Source: Amycolatopsis pittospori (GTDB lineage: Bacteria; Actinomycetota; Actinomycetes; Mycobacteriales; Pseudonocardiaceae). Taken from it: 45,507 nucleotides of DNA. Of the stretch, positions 40,567-45,507 are shown one piece after another. The position numbers and the translations under genes were made by a program. The first letter of the stretch is position 1, and every line of letters begins with the position of its first letter. The notes under the pieces were generated by a model. The model ran no database searches. It saw only the letters and a program-made list of their open reading frames with translations, and was not told the origin of the DNA. The stretch is from positions 1-45,507 of the forward strand of contig NZ_JACBXD010000064.1 of assembly GCF_013870525.1 (NCBI RefSeq), in the 5' to 3' direction.

Positions 40567-41514
40567 GTGAGAAAGCTCTTGTACCCGATCCTGCTCCTGT
40601 CCACGGCCGCATTGGCCGCGTGCGGGACGACCGAGGCCGCGGCCCCCGCCGCACCCCAGCCCGGCACCGAGGGGATCAACATCACCGCGCAGCAGAACCG
40701 GATCCGCGCGCAGAAGGTCGACGCCGTCGCGAACCTCGTGCCGAAAGCGGTGCGCGACACCGGGAAACTGACCGTCGGCACCACCGGCAACGGCACTCCC
40801 CCGCTGTCGTTCCGCGCCGACGACGACAAGACGGTGATCGGCGTCGAGACCGACATCGCGCAACTGGTCGCGGACGTGCTGGGCCTGGAACTCGACCTCC
40901 AGGCGACGTCCTGGGAGAACCTCTTCCTCTCCGTGGAGACCGGCCAGTACGCGGCCGGGTTCTCCAACATCACGGTGACCGAGGAACGCAAGGACAAGTA
41001 CGACTTCGCCACCTACCGCAAGGACACCATCGCCTTCGAGGTCAAGAAGAACCGCGACCTCACCGTGAAGGAGCCCAAGGACATCGCCGGGCTCAAGGTG
41101 GGTGTGGGCTCGGGCACGAACCAGGAGCAGATCCTGGTCCGCTGGGACGAGCAGAACAAGGCCGCGGGCCTGAAACCGGTGGAGTTCCAGTACTTCCAGA
41201 ACACCACCGACTACTACCTCGCCCTGCAGTCCGGCCGGATCGACGCCTACGCCGGCCCCAATCCGACGGCCTCGTACCACGTCGCCGTCGACGGGCAGAC
41301 CAAGATCGTCGGCACCGTCTCCGGCGGCGGGCAGATCCCGGCCGACATCGCCGCGATGACCAAGAAGGGCAACGGCCTCGCCGAACCGCTGCGCCAGGCC
41401 ATTCAGAGCGTGCTCGCCAACGGCCAGTACGGCGAGGTGCTCGAACGCTGGAACCTGGGGAACGAGGCCGTGGAGGCTTCGCGGATCAACCCGCAGGGCC
41501 TCCCGCGCAAGTAG
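40567..41514 (+). CDS. amino-acid-binding lipoprotein of the ABC transporter
   Basis: A 315-residue periplasmic-type binding lipoprotein. I start at the GTG at 40567 (GGGAG seven bases upstream); lipobox LAAC (Cys19). The body is an SBP family 3 protein: KLTVGTTGNGTPPLSFRADDDKTVIGVETDIAQLVADVLG, SVETGQYAAGFSNITVTEERKDKYDFATY, and DIAGLKVGVGSGTNQEQIL in the second lobe. The ligand is probably a polar or sulfur amino acid but cannot be settled. The final codons CGC AAG TAG lie inside the REP-like unit at 41505-41528, which therefore supplies the stop codon. Confidence 0.93.
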   Translation: MRKLLYPILLLSTAALAACGTTEAAAPAAPQPGTEGINITAQQNRIRAQKVDAVANLVPKAVRDTGKLTVGTTGNGTPPLSFRADDDKTVIGVETDIAQLVADVLGLELDLQATSWENLFLSVETGQYAAGFSNITVTEERKDKYDFATYRKDTIAFEVKKNRDLTVKEPKDIAGLKVGVGSGTNQEQILVRWDEQNKAAGLKPVEFQYFQNTTDYYLALQSGRIDAYAGPNPTASYHVAVDGQTKIVGTVSGGGQIPADIAAMTKKGNGLAEPLRQAIQSVLANGQYGEVLERWNLGNEAVEASRINPQGLPRK

Positions 41515-41571
41515 TCCTCTGGATGCGGTAGTCGGCATCACCGACTACCGCATCCAGAGGACTGAACGCGG
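41505..41571. repeat. inverted pair of REP-like units (family A)
   Basis: Units at 41505-41528 (loop TCCT, degenerate left arm) and 41548-41571 (inverted, loop AGGA). The inner parts form a perfect 23-bp inverted repeat, 41513-41535 with 41541-41563, over the loop CATCA. It begins inside the last codons of the binding-protein gene and ends 15 bp before the convergent small gene. Confidence 0.93.
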
Positions 41572-41586
41572 AGGAATCGGCAGGGG

Positions 41587-41841
41587 TCAGCCGGCGAGGT
41601 GGTGCTGGGCCACCTCGCGCAGCTGGATCTTGACGTTCTCCAGGGCCGCCGTCAGATCGTCGATCAGTCCGACGGCGTTCTGGATGGCGCCCTGGAGGGT
41701 GTCGGAGGTGGCGGTGTGCCCCAGTAACGCCACCACCTGGTTCTGGATCGCCTCGAGTTCGGCCTTGGTCGCGAGCGCGACGCCGGTGGGGACCTGGTCG
41801 GCGAGCGCGTCCACCTGCTGGGCCTGTTCCTGGATGCTCAT
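41587..41841 (-). CDS. small coiled-coil protein, unknown
   Basis: An 84-residue protein with GGAG before the ATG. It is nearly all helix, with heptad spacing of hydrophobic residues from ~5 to ~78 (VDALADQVPTG, LEAIQNQVVALLG, LIDDLTAALENVKIQL), consistent with a short helical bundle or coiled coil. No Cys, signal or membrane segment. Not recognised; it lies 20 bp downstream of the esterase gene on the same strand. Confidence 0.68.
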   Translation of the reverse strand: MSIQEQAQQVDALADQVPTGVALATKAELEAIQNQVVALLGHTATSDTLQGAIQNAVGLIDDLTAALENVKIQLREVAQHHLAG

Positions 41842-41860
41842 GTCTCCAGGATGACCCCGA

Positions 41861-42691
41861 TCAGGCGATGCGTTCCCCCACGAACTTCACGACTTCGGGA
41901 AGGATCTCGCGCCAGTAGTCGTCGTTGTGCTCGCCGGGGGTCAGCTTCGCGACGGCGGGGTCGAGTGCCTTGACGAGTTTGCGGTCGGCGCGGACGAAGG
42001 GGTCCGAGTTGCCGCACCACACGCCGGTCGAGGCGGGGTCGATGTCGTCGGTGTGCAGCAGCGGCTCATGCGATTCCCACTGCGCGCGGTCGGCGAACAC
42101 CTTGCGGGACTTGGCATCGGGCCAGCTGAGGAACAGGGCCGCGCTCGCGACGGCGACGGCCTTCAGCTCCTTGTGGTCGCGGGCGTAGCGCAGGGCGCCG
42201 AAGCCGCCCATCGAGATCCCGAACATCGCCGACGGCGGCTGCAGCTCGCGTTGCGCGAGCCAGCCGGGCAGTTCGTCGGACAGCATCCGCTGCGGGTCGT
42301 CGCCCTTGCCGACGTCCACCCAGTAGTTGTCACCGTCGACGGCGGCCACCGCGAACCCGGGCAGCCCGGCGGCGACGACCTGGTCGAGTGCCTTCTGCAG
42401 GTCGAGGTCCAGGAACGTCCGGGCGTCCGCGCCGCGTCCGTGGAGCGCGACGCAGACCGGCATCCCGACCTTCGACACGCCTTCGGGCGCGATGATGACG
42501 AGGTTGACGTTCTTGTTCCTGGCCGCCGACCGCATCTGCTGCACGGTGACGGCCTCGGTCAACGGGGTCGGGCTGGTCGGCGGGGCCACCGGCGGTGGTC
42601 CCAAGATGGGTTTCTTCTCGGCCCCGCAACCCGCCAGCAGCGCCGTTCCCCCGAGCGCCGCGGCTCCGAGCAGCAGGCCACGCCGGCTCAC
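41861..42691 (-). CDS. Tat-type lipoprotein esterase (alpha/beta hydrolase)
   Basis: A 276-residue hydrolase from the GTG at 42691 (AGGGAG upstream); in-frame starts at 42703 and 42727 are alternatives. The N-terminus SRRGLLLGAAALGGTALLAGC has a twin Arg and a lipobox (Cys22), suggesting Tat export and lipid anchoring. Esterase-D-like fold: oxyanion segment VALHGRGADA, nucleophile elbow GISMGG (Ser160), Asp230 in GNSDPF and His255 in PGEHNDDYW. Substrate unknown; mycolyl-transferase-like enzymes share this fold. It starts 17 bp after rbfA and may be co-transcribed. Confidence 0.87.
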   Translation of the reverse strand: MSRRGLLLGAAALGGTALLAGCGAEKKPILGPPPVAPPTSPTPLTEAVTVQQMRSAARNKNVNLVIIAPEGVSKVGMPVCVALHGRGADARTFLDLDLQKALDQVVAAGLPGFAVAAVDGDNYWVDVGKGDDPQRMLSDELPGWLAQRELQPPSAMFGISMGGFGALRYARDHKELKAVAVASAALFLSWPDAKSRKVFADRAQWESHEPLLHTDDIDPASTGVWCGNSDPFVRADRKLVKALDPAVAKLTPGEHNDDYWREILPEVVKFVGERIA

Positions 42692-42707
42692 GGCGTGGCC
42701 CACTCCC

Positions 42708-43184
42708 TCAGCTCCGGGTCTCCTCATCGGCGAACTCATCGTCATCGGCCTCTTCCCGCGGCGCCTTGTACGGGTCGGGTTCACCGGCGTGCTGCGCTCC
42801 GGTCGCCCGCCGGGCGACCTCCGCGTCGGCTTCCCGGGCCTTCGCGAGGAGATCTTCGATCCTCTTCGCGTCCTCGGGAATGCTGTCGGCCACGAAGGCC
42901 AGCGTCGGCGTGTAGCGAACTCCCGTGCCCTGCCCGACCTTCGTGCGCAGGACGCCACGCGCGGACTCCAGCGCCGCCGCGGCACCCGCGTGGTCGGGCG
43001 TGGACTCGAGGTTCTCGCCCAGCACCGTGTAGTAGACCGTCGCGTCGTGAAGGTCCGCGGTGATCTTCGTGTCGGTGATGGTCACGTAGTTGAGCCGCGG
43101 ATCCTTGATGTCGTGCTCGATCGCGTGGGCGACGATCTGCGAGATCCGCTTGGCGAGCTTACGAGCCCGAGCGGGGTCGGCCAT
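42708..43184 (-). CDS. rbfA: ribosome-binding factor A
   Basis: A 158-residue RbfA (KRISQIVAHAIEHDIKDPRLNYVTITDTKITADLHDATVYYTVLG), a KH-like protein for late 30S maturation and cold adaptation. The last ~35 residues form an acidic tail absent from E. coli RbfA. Third gene of the infB-DUF503-rbfA group. Confidence 0.96.
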   Translation of the reverse strand: MADPARARKLAKRISQIVAHAIEHDIKDPRLNYVTITDTKITADLHDATVYYTVLGENLESTPDHAGAAAALESARGVLRTKVGQGTGVRYTPTLAFVADSIPEDAKRIEDLLAKAREADAEVARRATGAQHAGEPDPYKAPREEADDDEFADEETRS

Positions 43185-43213
43185 GGGGTTTCGTCTCCTC
43201 GAAAAGTCTTCTG

Positions 43214-43507
43214 TCAGTCATCCGGACCGAGCAGCCGGCGGTGCGCGGAAAGCAGTTCGAACTCCGGCCTGCCCGCCACGAAACGCTCACACGAGTCGAG
43301 CACGTCACGAATGTGCTCGCCACTCGCGGCGACCACGGCCACACCGACCAGTGCCCGCCGGTGCAGATCCTGGTGACCCGCTTCGGCGACGGAGACGTCG
43401 AAACGCCTGCGTACCTCGGCCAGCACCGGCTTGATCACGGATCGCTTCTGCTTGAGCGAGTGAACGTCGCCCAGCAGGATGTCGAGCTCTAAAGCTCCTA
43501 CGAACAT
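43214..43507 (-). CDS. DUF503 protein
   Basis: A 97-residue DUF503 protein (MFVGALELDILLGDVHSLKQKRSVIKPVLAEVRRRFDVSVAEAGHQDLHRRALVGVAVVA), nearly always found between infB and rbfA in actinobacteria. Its function is unsettled. ATG at 43507; no clear Shine-Dalgarno. Confidence 0.92.
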   Translation of the reverse strand: MFVGALELDILLGDVHSLKQKRSVIKPVLAEVRRRFDVSVAEAGHQDLHRRALVGVAVVAASGEHIRDVLDSCERFVAGRPEFELLSAHRRLLGPDD

Positions 43508-43536
43508 GTGGGGTTCTGGGTTGTGTAGAAGGTGAA

Positions 43537-43571
43537 GCGGCGCTCCCCCGCCCAGAGCGAGGGAGCGCCGC
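43537..43571 (-). terminator. hairpin after infB
   Basis: GCGGCGCTCCC (43537-43547) pairs with 43561-43571 over a 13-base loop, eight bases past the infB stop. The minus-strand RNA continues UUCACCUUCU, a weakly U-rich tail. Confidence 0.65.
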
Positions 43572-43579
43572 CGTGTCAC

Positions 43580-45507
43580 TTACGCACGCGGCTTTTCGCG
43601 CTGCTCGTAGGTCTCGATGACGTCGCCGACCTTGAGGTCGCTGTACGACCCCAGCGTCAGACCACACTCGTACCCGTCGCGAACCTCGACCACGTCGTCC
43701 TTGAACCGCCGCAGCGAGCTGATCGGCAGGTTCTCGGCGATGACGGTCGCGTCGCGGAGCAGACGGGCCCGCGCGTTCCGGCGGATCTCGCCCGAGATGA
43801 CGAGGCAACCGGCGATCGTGCCGATCTTCGACGACTTGAAGACGTCGCGGATCTCGGCCTTGCCGAGCTCCACCTCTTCGTACTCCGGCTTGAGCATGCC
43901 CTTCAGAGCCTGCTCGATCTCCTCGATCGCCTGGTAGATGACCGTGTAGTACCGGACGTCGACGCCTTCGCGGGTGGCCCGCTCGGTCGCCTTGCCCTGT
44001 GCACGGACGTTGAAGCCCAGGACGATCGCGTCGGACGCGGTCGCGAGGTCGATATCGGACTCGGTGACGCCACCGACACCGCGGTGGACCACGTTGAGTT
44101 CGACGTCGTCGCCGACGTCGAGCTGCACCAGCGAGGCTTCGAGGGCCTCGACGGTACCGGAGTTGTCACCCTTGATGATCAGGTTGAGGCTGTTCGTCTC
44201 CTTCAAGGCGGAGTCGAGGTCCTCGAGGCTGACCCGCTTGCGACGCGACGCGTTGAGGGCGTTGCGCGTCCGGGCGGAGCGGCGCTCGGCGATCTGCCGG
44301 GCGACGCGGTCCTCGTCGACCACCAGGAAGGTGTCGCCCGCACCCGGCACCGAGGTGAACCCGATGACCTGGACGGGACGCGAGGGCAGCGCCTCGGTGA
44401 CGTCGACGTTGTGCTCGTCGACCATCCGGCGGACGCGGCCGTAGGCGTCACCCGCCACGACCGAGTCACCGACACGGAGCGTGCCTCGCTGCACCAGCAC
44501 CGTGGCGACCGGACCGCGACCGCGGTCCAGGTGCGCCTCGATCGCGACACCCTGTGCCTCCATGGCCGGGTTGGCCCGGAGGTCCAGCGCGGCGTCGGCG
44601 GTCAGCAGGATCGCTTCGAGCAGGCCATCGATGTTGATGTTCTGCCGCGCGGAGATCTCGACGAACATCGTGTCGCCGCCGTACTCCTCGGCGACCAGGC
44701 CGTACTCGGTCAGCTGCTGCCGGATCTTGTCCGGGTTGGCGCCTTCCTTGTCGATCTTGTTGATCGCGACCACGATCGGGGCCTTGGCGGCCTGCGCGTG
44801 GTTGATCGCCTCGACCGTCTGCGGCATCACACCGTCGTCGGCCGCCACCACGATCACCGCGATGTCGGTCGAGTTCGCACCACGGGCACGCATGGCGGTG
44901 AACGCCTCGTGACCGGGGGTGTCGATGAAGGTGATGAGACGCGGGTTGCCTTCGAGCTCGGTCTCGATCTGGTAGGCGCCGATGTGCTGGGTGATGCCAC
45001 CGGCTTCACCTTCGCGCACCTTCGTCTTGCGGATCGTGTCGAGCAGTCGGGTCTTACCGTGGTCGACGTGACCCATGATGGTCACGACCGGCGGACGGAC
45101 CTGCAGGTCTTCTTCTTCACCCGCGTCTTCGCCGTAGGTGATGTCGAAGGTCTCCAGGAGCTCCCGGTCCTCTTCCTCGGGACTGACGACCTGAACGTTG
45201 TAGTTCATTTCGCCGCCGAGCAGTTCCAGGATGTCGTCGGACACCGACTGCGTCGCCGTGACCATCTCGCCGAGGTGGAAGAGCACCTGCACCAGCGAAG
45301 CCGGGTTGGCGTCGATCTTCTCGGCGAAGTCGGTCAGCGAGGCACCACGCGGCAGACGGATCGTCTCGCCCTGCCCCTTGGGCAGACGGACGCCGCCGAC
45401 GCTGGGCGCCTGCATGTTGTCCATGTACTCCTGGCGCTTCTGACGCTTCGACTTGCGTCCCTTGCGCGAGGGGCCACCGGGACGCCCGAAGGCACCCGCG
45501 GTACCGC
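43580..45507 (-). CDS. infB: translation initiation factor IF-2 (5' end outside the window)
   Basis: The C-terminal ~642 residues of IF-2; the frame is still open at the window end, so the long N-terminal extension lies beyond it. Visible parts: a Lys/Arg-rich stretch (RKGRKSKRQKRQEY), the IF-2N-like region (RLPRGASLTDFAEKIDANPASLVQVLFHLGEMVTATQSVSDD), the GTPase core with GHVDHGKT (G1), DTPGHEAF (G3) and NKID (G4), then domains II-IV (VIYQAIEEIEQALKGMLKPEYEEV, the fMet-tRNA-binding C2 at the end). It delivers initiator tRNA to the 30S subunit. Confidence 0.98.
   Translation of the reverse strand, partial: GTAGAFGRPGGPSRKGRKSKRQKRQEYMDNMQAPSVGGVRLPKGQGETIRLPRGASLTDFAEKIDANPASLVQVLFHLGEMVTATQSVSDDILELLGGEMNYNVQVVSPEEEDRELLETFDITYGEDAGEEEDLQVRPPVVTIMGHVDHGKTRLLDTIRKTKVREGEAGGITQHIGAYQIETELEGNPRLITFIDTPGHEAFTAMRARGANSTDIAVIVVAADDGVMPQTVEAINHAQAAKAPIVVAINKIDKEGANPDKIRQQLTEYGLVAEEYGGDTMFVEISARQNINIDGLLEAILLTADAALDLRANPAMEAQGVAIEAHLDRGRGPVATVLVQRGTLRVGDSVVAGDAYGRVRRMVDEHNVDVTEALPSRPVQVIGFTSVPGAGDTFLVVDEDRVARQIAERRSARTRNALNASRRKRVSLEDLDSALKETNSLNLIIKGDNSGTVEALEASLVQLDVGDDVELNVVHRGVGGVTESDIDLATASDAIVLGFNVRAQGKATERATREGVDVRYYTVIYQAIEEIEQALKGMLKPEYEEVELGKAEIRDVFKSSKIGTIAGCLVISGEIRRNARARLLRDATVIAENLPISSLRRFKDDVVEVRDGYECGLTLGSYSDLKVGDVIETYEQREKPRA

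Noticed and set aside
23780..41571. CRISPR repeats as an explanation for the recurring 24-bp unit
   Set aside because: The units are dispersed over 18 kb, occur singly or in pairs, lack regular spacers, and no cas genes are present.

Overview
The window reads as a chromosomal segment of a high-G+C Gram-positive actinomycete. Codon third positions are almost all G or C, GTG and TTG starts are common, and the gene set includes ThyX, a PknB-type kinase, RNase J, GpsI/PNPase and an M16 protease next to dapB. The order infB, DUF503, rbfA, nrnA, MATE, truB, ribF, rpsO, pnp, M16 protease, dapB, thyX, dapA, RNase J, ftsK is the order I know from mycobacteria and Pseudonocardiales. An Amycolatopsis-like genome is my best guess, by inference only. 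No phage, insertion sequence, CRISPR array, tRNA or rRNA is visible.

Layout: 1-3150 holds a small lipoprotein and the FtsK translocase. 3266-7255 holds an acyltransferase, a WrbA flavoprotein and a three-gene operon (type-VII-like small protein, DUF1023 hydrolase, lipoprotein). 7475-13328 is accessory: EamA transporter, DUF305 lipoprotein, amino acid permease, a VWA/substrate-binding protein and a pentapeptide-repeat protein. 13393-18960 is the core block RNase J, dapA, Ser/Thr kinase, ACT protein and thyX. 19094-20537 is a ribbon-helix-helix/DUF4097 pair behind a double operator. 20736-24279 holds a YcaQ-type glycosylase, GNAT, GtrA, a VTT protein and a small membrane protein. 24276-32427 is dapB, M16 protease, pnp, rpsO, LigT-like, HTH, ribF and truB. 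32494-37538 is MFS, MATE, P450 and nrnA. 37564-42691 is a lineage-specific insertion between nrnA and rbfA: an RNA methyltransferase, an amino-acid ABC operon, a small coiled-coil protein and an esterase. 42708 to the end is rbfA, DUF503 and the C-terminal part of IF-2.

How the genes work together: the infB-to-pnp block supports translation initiation, 30S maturation, tRNA modification, flavin supply and RNA turnover. PNPase, RNase J and NrnA together cover 3' exonucleolysis, 5'/endonucleolysis and nano-RNA degradation. dapA and dapB supply diaminopimelate and lysine. ThyX supplies dTMP and needs the FAD made by RibF.

The most unusual signal is not a gene. The 3' flanks of genes carry long, mostly perfect palindromes that fall into three sequence families. 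One family is built from a 24-bp unit that I count seven times at four loci, as single, direct-pair and inverted-pair arrangements like REP/BIME elements. In two places the unit supplies the stop codon of the neighbouring gene. A second family keeps fixed ends and centre while its middle seven bases change on both arms together. None of the palindromes lies inside a gene core or between divergent genes.
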